The notes: a model not told the origin generated them from the sequence alone. A stretch of 8,389 bases of DNA from Candidatus Methanosuratincola sp. (GCA_029907755.1 JARYLH010000062.1:1-8389); one strand, 5' to 3'; positions 1 through 6,451 are shown, counted from the stretch's first letter. Numbers and translations are program-made.

Positions 1-950
1 GAAAGGTCCTCCACAGGGTGCTTGCCGAGGACCTGAGGCAGGTGCTGGTCACGGGTAGCGGCGGGATAAGCTTCGACGCGATGGAGCTCCTCGGCGAGTG
101 CGGGGTCGACCTGGTGAAGGTCGACTGGAGGGGCGAGGTCGTATGCCGCCTTTCCTCCTCTATGATGAGGACAGTGCTGACAAGGAGGGAGCAATACGCC
201 GCCTACAACGACAATAGGGGCGGCCACCTCTGCAGGGCGTTCGTATTCGGGAAGGTCAAGAACCAATACGCGCTCTTGGGGACGCTCGCCAAGTCCAGGA
301 TGGACACATCCCCGGAAGCCGCAAGGGCGCTGCTCGCTGCCAGGGAGGAGCTCGGCGCCCAAGCCATTCAGATCGCTTCTACAAAAGAATCTCCACCCTC
401 CAATGTGAGGGGAGCGTTGATGGGATTAGAGGGGAACTGCTCGAGGGTGTATTGGGAGGCGTTGTCCCAAATAATCCCTCCCGTGTTTGGGTTTCCCGGC
501 AGGAGCGGCAGGTATGCCCAGGATCCGATAAACGCGATGCTGAACTACGGGTATGCGATGCTCGAGGGGGAGGTTTGGCATGCGGTCCACTACGCTGGGC
601 TCGACCCCTATGGGGGATTCCTCCACGTCGACCGCCCGGGGAAGGCAAGCATGGTTTTGGACCTTATGGAGGAGTTCAGGCAACAGACCGTTGACCGCAC
701 CGTAATCTCGATGGTGACGCACGGCATGGTGAAGGGTGAGGACTTCGCAATAGAAGAGGGGATCTGCAGGCTCGGGGACAGGGCTAAGCGCCTCCTTGTC
801 GAGTCGATCGAGTCGCTCTTCGAGGAGTGTGTGAGGCACAGGGACATCAAAGTGAGGTGGACGGACCTGATCATGAGCCAGGCGGTGGAGGTGGCGAAGT
901 ACCTCAGGGGGGAGTCTCCGTCTTATGAGCCTTTCTACCTCCGGTGGTGA
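1..950 (+). CDS. cas1: CRISPR-associated endonuclease/integrase Cas1 (5' end outside the window)
   Basis: Cas1 is the metal-dependent integrase that, normally as a Cas1-Cas2 complex, inserts new spacers into CRISPR arrays. The frame (codons starting at 3) is open to the left edge and reads K-V-L-H-R before the GTG at 18, matching the interior of the Cas1 N-terminal beta domain. The GTG at 18 is therefore probably not the start, and roughly 25-30 residues are missing. Numbering from that GTG, the catalytic set is present: Glu138 in LEGNCSRVYWEAL, His203 in GGFLHVDRPGK, and the acidic cluster Asp215/Glu218-Glu219 in VLDLMEEFR. The conserved helix DPINAMLNYGYAML lies between them. The C-terminus is complete at TGA 948-950. 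The gene overlaps cas4 by 26 nt, so they are probably co-transcribed. No cas2 lies between or after them; it could be upstream. Nothing suggests inactivation. Confidence 0.96.
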   Translation, partial: KVLHRVLAEDLRQVLVTGSGGISFDAMELLGECGVDLVKVDWRGEVVCRLSSSMMRTVLTRREQYAAYNDNRGGHLCRAFVFGKVKNQYALLGTLAKSRMDTSPEAARALLAAREELGAQAIQIASTKESPPSNVRGALMGLEGNCSRVYWEALSQIIPPVFGFPGRSGRYAQDPINAMLNYGYAMLEGEVWHAVHYAGLDPYGGFLHVDRPGKASMVLDLMEEFRQQTVDRTVISMVTHGMVKGEDFAIEEGICRLGDRAKRLLVESIESLFEECVRHRDIKVRWTDLIMSQAVEVAKYLRGESPSYEPFYLRW

Positions 951-1533
951 GCCCGTGCAGCCAATGGTCTCGGTCTCGGACGTGGTCCAGTACTTCTACT
1001 GCCCCAGGAAGGTCTACTACCTGAAGGTCCTCGGGGTCCCGTTCAAGGTCAGGCGTAAGATGGAAGTCGGGCGGGAGGAGGACGAGAGGGAGGAGGATCG
1101 CCTGTACGGGAGGAAGACCGTCTACGGGCTTGACCGCGCCGAGGTTGATGAGGTGCTCCACAACCTCTACATCGAGGACTCGGACCTGGGTCTGGCCGGG
1201 CAGGTCGACACAGTCCTGCGCCTCCGCGGCGGCGAGCAGATCCCCGTCGACTCGAAGTACACCGAAGAGGTCGCCGTGCACCGCCACTACCGTAAGCAGC
1301 TAGTCGCCTACTCCGTCCTCCTGGAGAGGCGCTTCGGGACCGTTGTCTCGAGGGGGATCCTGTACTTCACGAAGCAGAGGGAGCCTGTTGAAGTCGGGAT
1401 ATCCGCCGAGGACAAAGCGGCGCTCCTCAAGGATCTGGAAGCGATAAGGCGCGTCCTAGAGGGCGAGTCGATCCCAAGGAAGGTCTCCGAGAGGAAGTGC
1501 GGCTACTGCGAGGTAGCCAGGTACTGCGTCTGA
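925..1533 (+). CDS. cas4: CRISPR-associated exonuclease Cas4 (RecB-type, Fe-S cluster)
   Basis: Cas4 is an Fe-S exonuclease that trims and orients prespacers for Cas1 and helps select PAM-flanked spacers. Numbering from ATG 925 (202 aa, usual length), the four cluster cysteines are Cys26 (FYCPRK) and Cys192, Cys195 and Cys201 in the C-terminal CGYCEVARYC. The RecB-type nuclease core is Asp95 (GQVD), Asp109-x-Lys111 (PVDSKY) and Gln125 with Tyr129 (YRKQLVAY). The early motif that often contains a histidine reads GREEDERE here, without one. ATG 925 has GGGGGGAG upstream at 907-914. GTG 955 and ATG 964 are alternative starts behind GGTGGTGA (943-950) and would still retain Cys26, so the N-terminus is uncertain by up to 13 residues. 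The gene follows cas1 on the same strand with a 26-nt overlap, implying an adaptation operon. No further cas gene follows. Confidence 0.95.
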   Translation: MSLSTSGGEPVQPMVSVSDVVQYFYCPRKVYYLKVLGVPFKVRRKMEVGREEDEREEDRLYGRKTVYGLDRAEVDEVLHNLYIEDSDLGLAGQVDTVLRLRGGEQIPVDSKYTEEVAVHRHYRKQLVAYSVLLERRFGTVVSRGILYFTKQREPVEVGISAEDKAALLKDLEAIRRVLEGESIPRKVSERKCGYCEVARYCV

Positions 1534-1680
1534 AGCGTTGGCGCAAGGATCAGCGAGGATGAGCCGGCGGCGGATTATGCGCGGGATGGTGCGGTGGAAT
1601 AAGAGATCCTCTTCCGGGAAACCCTTTGATCTTACTTTTTGGTAAGTTCTCCAGGTGAGACCTCGTTCAGAAATCCGTAA
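1534..1680. other. Gene-less spacer after cas4
   Basis: No convincing gene follows cas4 directly. A 28-codon arginine-rich frame (ATG 1559 to TAA 1643-1645) has no recognisable family and only a weak ribosome-binding site, so it is not called. A short inverted repeat, CTTAC / GTAAG (1631-1635 and 1642-1646), encloses a T5 run at 1636-1640. It could help end the cas1-cas4 transcript, but the stem is only 5 bp. Confidence 0.4.
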
Positions 1681-1690
1681 TCGTTTCAAC
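1661..1690 (-). repeat. Isolated CRISPR-repeat-like 30-mer (speculative)
   Basis: Read on the minus strand, this stretch starts GTTGAAACGATTACGG and ends CTGAACGAGG, 30 nt in all. The GTTGAAA beginning and the length resemble some archaeal CRISPR repeats, such as the Archaeoglobus type that starts GTTGAAATC. It lies 128 bp after cas4. I find no second copy in the window and therefore no array. It could be a lone leftover repeat or chance similarity. Confidence 0.2.
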
Positions 1691-2220
1691 AAAGATCGCC
1701 AGTCAAGGAAAAGCTCCGGATATACAAGATCAAGCCATCCGATCCTGAGGGAAGCTTTCGAGGACGAAATAATGCTGATGGATCTGGAAGAGCTGAGAGG
1801 GAGATGGACGGGCTGAAGCGGGCGCTTGAAAAGGTGAGCGTAGAGGACGCGGTCAGAAGCGTAAGGGAAGACAGGGATGGCAGATGAAGTTCCTCTTCCG
1901 AACCGTCATCAAAGTTCAGGGCGATAAAAGAGAACAGGGTCTGTCCTGCCAAGCAACTGTGCGCTCGGACTGGCAAGGTTGATCTAGGGAACATAGTGTT
2001 GAAGGAGTGATCATTGAAAGCGAAGGTTACGGAGCAAGAGGCGAGGAGGGCGGGCAGGGGGTCGGACTTCATAGTAGAAAAGAAGGACCTATTAACGGGC
2101 GAAGTTACCGAGAGAAAACTTGCAGAAGTTAAGGCAGGGAAGGCAGAGTTGTCCAAACTGCAAAAGAAGAATAAAGAAGAAAACAAAAAATACGAAGTTG
2201 TTAGGATACTATTTCTTTGA
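1681..2220 (+). pseudogene. Decayed gene with two in-frame TGA codons, nuclease-like C-terminus
   Basis: One plus-strand frame (codons starting at 1681) runs 180 codons to the TGA at 2218-2220, interrupted only by TGA at 1885-1887 and TGA at 2008-2010. Protein-like stretches are KEKLRIYKIKPSDPE near the start, MDGLKRALEKVSVEDAVRS before the first stop, KENRVCPAKQLCARTGKVD between the stops, and the nuclease-like tail described separately. A second plus-strand frame, around 1750-1800, reads AFEDEIMLMDLEELRG, which also looks like protein and suggests an extra pair of compensating frameshifts. ATG 1884 overlaps the first stop (ATGA) and opens a short frame, MKFLFRTVIKVQ..., ending at 1983. I read this as one decayed gene or a small decayed operon. 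The family of the 5' part is not recognised. It is purine-rich and more AT-rich than its neighbours. Confidence 0.45.
2014..2220 (+). CDS. Small PD-(D/E)XK nuclease-like protein or fragment (68 aa)
   Basis: The frame from TTG 2014 gives 68 residues. GSDFIVEKKD followed, after a GEVTERKL turn, by AEVKAGKAELSKLQKK matches the core of PD-(D/E)XK nuclease folds: Asp18 in GSDF, then Glu38-x-Lys40 in EVK, and a downstream Gln in a LSKLQ helix. The rest is lysine-rich and ends YEVVRILFL, like a final beta strand. GGAG at 2004-2007, 6 nt before the TTG, is a good ribosome-binding site. A family nuclease would normally have more sequence before the Asp, and the same frame continues upstream beyond the TGA at 2008. 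This is therefore either the surviving tail of the pseudogene or a small stand-alone protein. The family assignment rests on the motif alone. Confidence 0.45.
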   Translation: MKAKVTEQEARRAGRGSDFIVEKKDLLTGEVTERKLAEVKAGKAELSKLQKKNKEENKKYEVVRILFL

Positions 2221-2398
2221 TCAACATTAGCACTCATTACCTTAGATTATTTTCATCTGCTGTGCTATTGGGCGTTGTTTTATCAAAAGCGAGAAGCCAT
2301 GGTTCGCTGCATGCTTTTCGAATACGAGTGGCGATAATTGCCTTGATAAGTTAAAAGGAATTTGATCCCAAGCAACAGAAAAAAAGCCAGGTGGCGTG
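2221..2398. other. AT-rich gene-less spacer
   Basis: No gene is seen between the nuclease-like frame and the convergent wHTH gene. The only structure is a nested imperfect inverted repeat, AAAAGC (2284-2289) pairing with GCTTTT (2310-2315) around AGCGA / TCGCT. It might fold as a hairpin, but no tRNA or known RNA is recognisable. The right end holds the terminator of the wHTH gene. Confidence 0.4.
2379..2396 (-). terminator. Terminator of the wHTH gene (hairpin plus T7)
   Basis: Read on the minus strand just after the wHTH stop codon, GCCACCTGGC (a 4-bp stem with a very short loop) is followed at once by seven T (A-run 2379-2385 on the plus strand). T-runs alone can terminate archaeal transcription, and the position right after the gene fits. 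Confidence 0.5.
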
Positions 2399-2755
2399 CT
2401 ACAGCCTCCTCTCTCCTCCGCACACCCTCCCCGCGACAACCATCCCCGGATAAGTGAGCCTCAGGGGCAGCCCCTTCTCGGCAGCGCTCCCTGCCTCGAT
2501 CAGGCACGCATCCCTCAGGTTCTTCAGGCTCCACTTCACAGTCGACTCCGGAAGCCCCAGCTCCTCCGAGATCGCCCTCACGTACCAGGAGTATGTCTTC
2601 GGGTCGCCGTGCTCTTCCCTCAAGAGTATGTACTTGAGGATCTGCTGCTGCACGTCGGTCATGACTTTCTCAGCAAGCCTTACGAGGGATTCTTCAAGAA
2701 TTTCAGAGGGGCGTATTGTGGATCTCACGCGGGTCTCAACAGAAAAGGCGTACAC
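2399..2755 (-). CDS. Winged helix-turn-helix transcriptional regulator
   Basis: This 118-residue open frame (from GTG 2755) has an N-terminal helical stretch (residues 17-45, SEILEESLVRLAEKVMTDVQ...) and a winged-helix DNA-binding core at about 54-104. The helix-turn-helix is YSWYVRAISEELGLPESTVK, then the helix WSLKNLRDACLI, and a short wing ending LPLRLTYPGMVVAG. Length and layout fit small single-domain archaeal regulators; the ligand is unknown. The start is uncertain. GTG 2755 has no well-placed ribosome-binding site. GTG 2728 (9 codons in) overlaps the stop of a short upstream frame and could start by coupling. ATG 2662 would still leave the HTH. The gene is divergent from the MFS transporter at 2977, so it probably controls that gene and itself; this is inferred from position only. 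Confidence 0.8.
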   Translation of the reverse strand: MYAFSVETRVRSTIRPSEILEESLVRLAEKVMTDVQQQILKYILLREEHGDPKTYSWYVRAISEELGLPESTVKWSLKNLRDACLIEAGSAAEKGLPLRLTYPGMVVAGRVCGGERRL

Positions 2756-2772
2756 CTTTGCTCATTTTTCAT
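2725..2772 (-). CDS. Short upstream reading frame (15 codons) coupled to the wHTH gene, or its frameshifted 5' end
   Basis: ATG 2772 has the best ribosome-binding site in this region, GGAGG at 2782-2778 with 5 nt spacing, and lies about 17 nt after the start of transcription expected from the TATA box at 2811-2820. It encodes MKNEQRCTPFLLRPA and stops at TGA 2727-2725, overlapping GTG 2728 of the wHTH frame as GTGA. Either it is a leader peptide that couples translation to the regulator, or one base has been lost. An extra A in the CAAAGG at 2760-2755 would join MKNEQK to VYAFSVETR of the regulator, giving a 124-residue protein. The sequence alone cannot decide between these. Confidence 0.4.
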   Translation of the reverse strand: MKNEQRCTPFLLRPA

Positions 2773-2810
2773 TTCGCCCTCCAACAGACTAGATATTCTT
2801 GCATCCGACT

Positions 2811-2820
2811 GTATTTAAGG
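2811..2820 (-). promoter_or_regulatory. TATA box of the wHTH gene
   Basis: On the minus strand this reads CCTTAAATAC, an archaeal TATA-like box. A start of transcription 25-27 nt downstream would fall near 2789, leaving a leader of about 17 nt with GGAGG before ATG 2772. Confidence 0.6.
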
Positions 2821-2841
2821 ATGACGCATTCTCGTCGAACA

Positions 2842-2907
2842 TTTTTTCTCCCTCCTTATTTCTCCTCTCGTCCCTTCTTCCTTTTTCCTTTCTCCTTTCC
2901 TTTCCCC
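2842..2907. other. Homopyrimidine/homopurine tract between divergent promoters
   Basis: The plus strand is almost pure C and T for about 65 nt (single A at 2858, single G at 2870); the minus strand is correspondingly all purine. It lies upstream of both the wHTH and MFS TATA boxes. It may be a regulator-binding or structure-forming element, or a low-complexity spacer. No exact inner repeat unit is seen. Confidence 0.6.
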
Positions 2908-2923
2908 GCGCGAGCCGCTCAGG

Positions 2924-2931
2924 TTTATAAA
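2924..2931 (+). promoter_or_regulatory. TATA box of the MFS transporter gene
   Basis: TTTATAAA matches the archaeal TATA consensus. Transcription would start near 2953, giving a leader of about 22-24 nt. GGGGTG at 2963-2968, 8 nt before ATG 2977, is the likely ribosome-binding site. Confidence 0.7.
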
Positions 2932-2976
2932 GGGATCCTGCGCCTAAACTGACTTCATATCCGGGGTGCGCCTGCA

Positions 2977-4155
2977 ATGAACGGTCTCTCAGTCGGATCG
3001 AACAGGGACTTCCGCCTGATGATGATGTCGGCTGCCGTCTTCGCGATGACGGACGGGCTCACCTACACGATACTGCAGCTCTACCTCAAGTCCGTGGGGT
3101 TCACCGGCACGAACGTCGGGAGGTTTGTACTCGTCCAGGGGATCACGGCAGCCGCCCTCCTCCTCCCCCTCGGGATTGTCTCCGACAGGGTGGACCGGAG
3201 GAAGCTCGTCGCCCTCGGCGCAGCATCAAGCTCGACCGCAGTCCTCATCGTCGTCGCCGCGCGGGAGGAGCCCTTGATAATGATCGCCGCCTCGCTCTTT
3301 GGGCTCGGGAGCGCGATGTACTCGCCATCCCTCAGTGCCCTTATCTCTGAGAAGGTCGGGGACGGCGACCTCGAGGCAGCCTACACCTCCCAGTCGGTCC
3401 TCGTCCAGGCGGTCTACGGGATCAGCGCGATGATCGGGTGGATCCCTGAGCTGCTCGCCGGATCCGGCTATGCTCTACCCGACGCCTACAGGATCAGCAT
3501 AATCTGGCTCGTCCCTCTCGGGTTCGCGGCGGCTCTCCCGGTCCTCAGGGTGAGGAAGCCGGACGGGCGCCCCAGGAAGGGCTTCAGGATGATCAGGAAC
3601 CCGGTGATCGTGAAGGTGACATTCACGCAGGTCCTCATCGGTTTCGGTGCCGGGCTCTCCATCCCGATGCTCTCCTACTACCTGAGCGCCAAGTTCGGGG
3701 TCGAGTCAGGCCCCATAGGGACCGTCAACTCGGTTGTGAGCTTCATCTCAATCCCCTTCTTCTTCCTCGCCCCGACGATCGCGCACAGGTTCGGGTCGCT
3801 CAAGGCGATCGTGGTGCCCCAGGTCCTCTCGATACCGCTCATGGCGCTCCTCCCCTTGAGCCCGAGCTTCAGCGTAGCCGCGGTCCTCTTCATATCCCGC
3901 CAGATCCTGATGAACATGTCATCCCCGCTGCTCACGGCGTTCATAATGAGGCACGCGAGCCCGAGCGAGAGGGCTACGACGTCGGCGATGACCGCGATAG
4001 CCTGGAGGGTGCCCAACTCGATAGCCGCGCAGATCGGGGGATCGATCTTCGACTTCAGCCTGGACCTCCCGCTGTACGCCACTGCCGCGATCTACGCGGT
4101 CTACATCACCGTATTCTTCCTCCTCTTCAGGGACATGGAGAAAGAACAGCGTTGA
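2977..4155 (+). CDS. MFS transporter, 12 transmembrane segments (DHA1-like)
   Basis: This 392-residue protein has the size and hydrophobic pattern of a twelve-helix Major Facilitator Superfamily permease with a central cytoplasmic loop (about residues 185-210, RVRKPDGRPRKGFR). Signature motif A in the loop between helices 2 and 3 is clear at 66-76, GIVSDRVDRRK. Members exchange small solutes for protons or sodium across the cytoplasmic membrane, and drug/metabolite exporters are common in this subgroup. The substrate cannot be told. ATG 2977 is supported by GGGGTG 8 nt upstream and the TATA box at 2924. Only ten mostly polar residues precede the first helix, so no signal peptide is needed. 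The divergent wHTH gene suggests inducible expression. It is the last plus-strand gene in the window and converges on the ABC operon. Confidence 0.9.
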   Translation: MNGLSVGSNRDFRLMMMSAAVFAMTDGLTYTILQLYLKSVGFTGTNVGRFVLVQGITAAALLLPLGIVSDRVDRRKLVALGAASSSTAVLIVVAAREEPLIMIAASLFGLGSAMYSPSLSALISEKVGDGDLEAAYTSQSVLVQAVYGISAMIGWIPELLAGSGYALPDAYRISIIWLVPLGFAAALPVLRVRKPDGRPRKGFRMIRNPVIVKVTFTQVLIGFGAGLSIPMLSYYLSAKFGVESGPIGTVNSVVSFISIPFFFLAPTIAHRFGSLKAIVVPQVLSIPLMALLPLSPSFSVAAVLFISRQILMNMSSPLLTAFIMRHASPSERATTSAMTAIAWRVPNSIAAQIGGSIFDFSLDLPLYATAAIYAVYITVFFLLFRDMEKEQR

Positions 4156-4156
4156 G

Positions 4157-4165
4157 CCTTTTTAC
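4157..4165 (+). terminator. T-run after the MFS gene
   Basis: CCTTTTTAC directly after the stop codon holds a T5 run (4159-4163), of the kind that ends archaeal transcripts. No clear stem precedes it. Confidence 0.35.
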
Positions 4166-4268
4166 CATTAGAAGCGGCAGCCGGGCAACTCTTCGGGGTT
4201 CTCTGGTGCCTTAAAGCGGTCCGTGGATCTTTTGCTTAAGAAGGGAACGGATTAAGCGCGAAGATAAC

Positions 4269-4293
4269 AAAAAATAACAGACAAAGAAAAAAA
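4269..4293 (-). terminator. Tandem T-run terminator of the ABC exporter operon
   Basis: On the minus strand, 22-47 nt after the permease stop, there are T7 (plus 4287-4293) and T6 (plus 4269-4274) runs in an AT-rich stretch. This fits archaeal factor-independent termination of the ATPase-permease transcript and guards against reading into the convergent MFS gene. Confidence 0.55.
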
Positions 4294-4315
4294 CCGAAAA
4301 GGAAACGAGTTCCTG

Positions 4316-5605
4316 TCACTCCGCCTTCTTTGTCTTGAAGCTGATCCTGGCGGTCATAATCCTCTCCGAGCTGAAGATCTTCGACGCGATGTAGAGCATC
4401 GCCAGTGTGAAGAAAGCCATGTAGACGAGCCCGATCAGGCTCATCCCGTAGTTCCCTGTCACGAGCGCCTGCGAAGCCAGCGCCGGGTAGGTGAATGGGA
4501 TCAAATAAAGCGCTATCTGCATCGCCTGCGGCAGCGCGCTTATGTCGCCCATCATCATGAATATCGCTGGGAGGAAGACCGGGACTATCACGATTCCGAT
4601 TATCGACTGCGCCCCCCTCACGTCCTGCGCCAGCGTCCCGAGGGTCAGCGCGATCGCAAGCGCGGAGATGAGCGCGCCGAATATTGAGAGCCCGAGGATC
4701 AGGTACCCCTCCGGCGCGGGGGCTAGCTTCAGCCCTGCCTGCCCGAGGTCTCCAGCCGAAGCCCCGACGCTCCCGAGCACGCTCCCGATGTAGTAAGTGA
4801 AAGCGAAGACGTTAGCGACCGTTGCCAGCAAAGCGACCGTGACGGACCCCGCGAGCTTTCCGAAGAGTATGCTCATCCTGCTCACTGGGACGGTCAGGAG
4901 CGTCTCGAGTGTCTTAGCCTCCTTCTCGATCGCTATCGACGTGGCTGCGATCTGCATCGCCAGGATGAGGACGAGCATTATCACAATGGGACCCATGAGC
5001 GTCTGCATCTGCACCGTGCCCTGCAGCACCGAGGGGCTGATGCTGAACGCCTCCCCCTTTATCACGGACTGGTACTCCTGCCGGATCGGGTTGAGCAGGG
5101 CGTTCGGGTCCCTCCCCGGCGCCTCCTCAGAAACGAGCTGCCTCACGAGCTCGCTCTTGAAGCTGCTGATGATCTGGTCCACGCGCCCGGACTTGATGAA
5201 CTCAACCATCGAGAAGTCCTTGAAGTTGACGTACATCACTACGCCAGACCAGTTGCCCCCGGTGATGTTGCTCGAGAACCCCGCTGGGATTTGGAGGAGG
5301 ACATCCCCTCCAGAGAGCATCCCGAGTCTAGACTCGGGCGGACCCGCGACCTTTTCAACCTCCACGTAGTTCGCAGCCAGGTAGTCGAGGAGCGCCTGCG
5401 AGAGGGGCCCGTTGTCGTCGTCGACCACGTATATGGAGAGGTTCCCGTACGCCTTCTCGATCGTGGACCCCGTGGAGACGCTTATTGCCGCCCCCATCAG
5501 CGGCAGGAGGAGAGCAGGGAATATGATGATCCCAACCAGGATCTTTGGGTCCCTGAGGAGGTCCTTGATCTCCTTGATCACGAGCAGCCTTAGACCGCTA
5601 GGCAA
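4316..5605 (-). CDS. ABC-2 type transporter permease (NatB/ABC2_membrane_3-like)
   Basis: This is the membrane half of an exporter whose ATPase is encoded just upstream. The 429 residues show the typical layout: a cytoplasmic start with KEIKDLLRDPK (11-21), helix 1 at about 22-44, a long outer domain (about 45-200), then five helices from about 203 to 410 and a basic tail ending KTKKAE. The family's cytoplasmic coupling segment is seen at 227-243, IEKEAKTLETLL then TVPVSR. Relatives export sodium ions, drugs, lipids or peptides; the substrate here is unknown. The start is TTG 5605, 8 nt inside the ATPase gene, with GGTGGTC a few bases upstream. GTG 5581 (residue 9) is an alternative that keeps all domains. 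The overlap implies translational coupling. Confidence 0.9.
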   Translation of the reverse strand: MPSGLRLLVIKEIKDLLRDPKILVGIIIFPALLLPLMGAAISVSTGSTIEKAYGNLSIYVVDDDNGPLSQALLDYLAANYVEVEKVAGPPESRLGMLSGGDVLLQIPAGFSSNITGGNWSGVVMYVNFKDFSMVEFIKSGRVDQIISSFKSELVRQLVSEEAPGRDPNALLNPIRQEYQSVIKGEAFSISPSVLQGTVQMQTLMGPIVIMLVLILAMQIAATSIAIEKEAKTLETLLTVPVSRMSILFGKLAGSVTVALLATVANVFAFTYYIGSVLGSVGASAGDLGQAGLKLAPAPEGYLILGLSIFGALISALAIALTLGTLAQDVRGAQSIIGIVIVPVFLPAIFMMMGDISALPQAMQIALYLIPFTYPALASQALVTGNYGMSLIGLVYMAFFTLAMLYIASKIFSSERIMTARISFKTKKAE

Positions 5606-6329
5606 AGCCGACCACCTTCATGAAAGCTTCCTCGAGGGTCTCCGCCCCGTGCTTCGAGACGAGGTCGCCGGGCTTCCCGGACTCGACCACCCTACCGGCG
5701 TTTATGAACGCGACCCTGTCGCACATCTTCTCGACCTCGAGCATGTTGTGGCTCGAGAGGAGGACCGTGATCCTGTTCCTCTCCGCGTACTCCTTGATCA
5801 GCCGCCTGAGCTGGAACGCGTGCGTCACGTCGAGCCCGGAGGTCGGTTCGTCGAGTATCGCGAGCCTCGGCTTCACCATGAGCGCCCGCGCGAGCTGGAG
5901 CCTCCTCTTCATCCCCTTGCTGTACGTCGACGACTTGTCCTTCAGCCTCTCCCCGAGCGCGGAGATCCTGACCCCCTCCTCCACCGCAGCCTTCACCTCG
6001 TCCTCGCTCCCGTAGTAGAACGAAGCCATGAACCGGAGGTACTCGATCCCGGTGAGGTTCTGGTACGCGCCAGCCTCCTCCGGGAGGTAGCTTATCAGCC
6101 GCCTGACCTCTGCGGACTCCCTGACGGCGTCCTTGCCGCAGACCAGCACCTGCCCAGAGGTCGGCTTAATGATCGTTGCGATGATCCTGAGGGTGGTGGT
6201 CTTCCCTGCACCGTTCGGCCCGATGAGGCCGAAGACCTCCCCCTCATCGACCTCCAGGGAGATGCCGTCAACAGCTCTCCTCTTCGAGAACTCCTTCACG
6301 AGATCCTTGACGAAGACTGCCTTCGGCAT
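5598..6329 (-). CDS. ABC transporter ATP-binding protein (ABC-2 exporter, DrrA/NatA-like)
   Basis: This 243-residue cytoplasmic ATPase powers the adjacent permease. Visible motifs are Walker A GPNGAGKTT (37-45); a Q-loop region reading YLPEE (81-85), with Glu where Gln is usual, as often seen in this subgroup; a degenerate signature YSKGMKRR (136-143) in place of LSGGQ; Walker B LAILDEP (156-162); D-loop SGLD (164-167); and the switch His194 in LLSSHNM. Length is that of a single domain with a short tail, and all catalytic motifs are present, so it should be active. ATG 6329 is the only sensible start. There is no ribosome-binding site before it, and the TATA box places transcription at the ATG itself, so the mRNA looks leaderless. 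The end overlaps the permease start by 8 nt. Confidence 0.95.
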   Translation of the reverse strand: MPKAVFVKDLVKEFSKRRAVDGISLEVDEGEVFGLIGPNGAGKTTTLRIIATIIKPTSGQVLVCGKDAVRESAEVRRLISYLPEEAGAYQNLTGIEYLRFMASFYYGSEDEVKAAVEEGVRISALGERLKDKSSTYSKGMKRRLQLARALMVKPRLAILDEPTSGLDVTHAFQLRRLIKEYAERNRITVLLSSHNMLEVEKMCDRVAFINAGRVVESGKPGDLVSKHGAETLEEAFMKVVGFA

Positions 6330-6351
6330 ATGCGGGATTATGGGGCAGCTG

Positions 6352-6361
6352 CTTTTTATAA
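6352..6361 (-). promoter_or_regulatory. TATA box of the ABC exporter operon, probably leaderless
   Basis: The minus strand reads TTATAAAAAG here. Counting about 26 nt from its centre puts the start of transcription near 6331, essentially at ATG 6329. The 122-nt gap between the NCS1 gene and the ATPase shows no T-run, so some read-through from the NCS1 gene is possible. Confidence 0.65.
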
Positions 6362-6451
6362 GTATCGGGGTCCGCGGCGATCCGAGGCTTTCACAGCTCC
6401 CATTTTCCCGCCTATCTGCCCACCCGTCAGCGTCTGCTTATCCTCCCACCT

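Noticed and set aside
1559..1645. 28-codon arginine-rich small frame after cas4
   Set aside because: The ribosome-binding site is weak and it resembles no small ribosomal or other protein I know.
1686..2237. 183-codon minus-strand open frame
   Set aside because: The translation is serine/phenylalanine/leucine low complexity, as expected opposite purine-rich DNA; no family is recognisable.
2277..2340. Possible tRNA or small RNA around a TTCGAAT-like loop and nested inverted repeat
   Set aside because: The would-be T-stem does not pair and no acceptor or anticodon arm can be built.
1534..2398. CRISPR array next to cas1-cas4
   Set aside because: No regularly spaced repeats are present; only one repeat-like stretch was found.
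2396..2818. 140-codon plus-strand open frame
   Set aside because: It is opposite the wHTH gene, whose minus-strand frame has a clear HTH, promoter and terminator.
2789..2977. 62-codon minus-strand frame rich in K, R and E
   Set aside because: It is produced by the purine tract and crosses both divergent promoters.
4797..5369. 190-codon plus-strand open frame
   Set aside because: It is antisense to the ABC-2 permease, with no recognisable domain or promoter.
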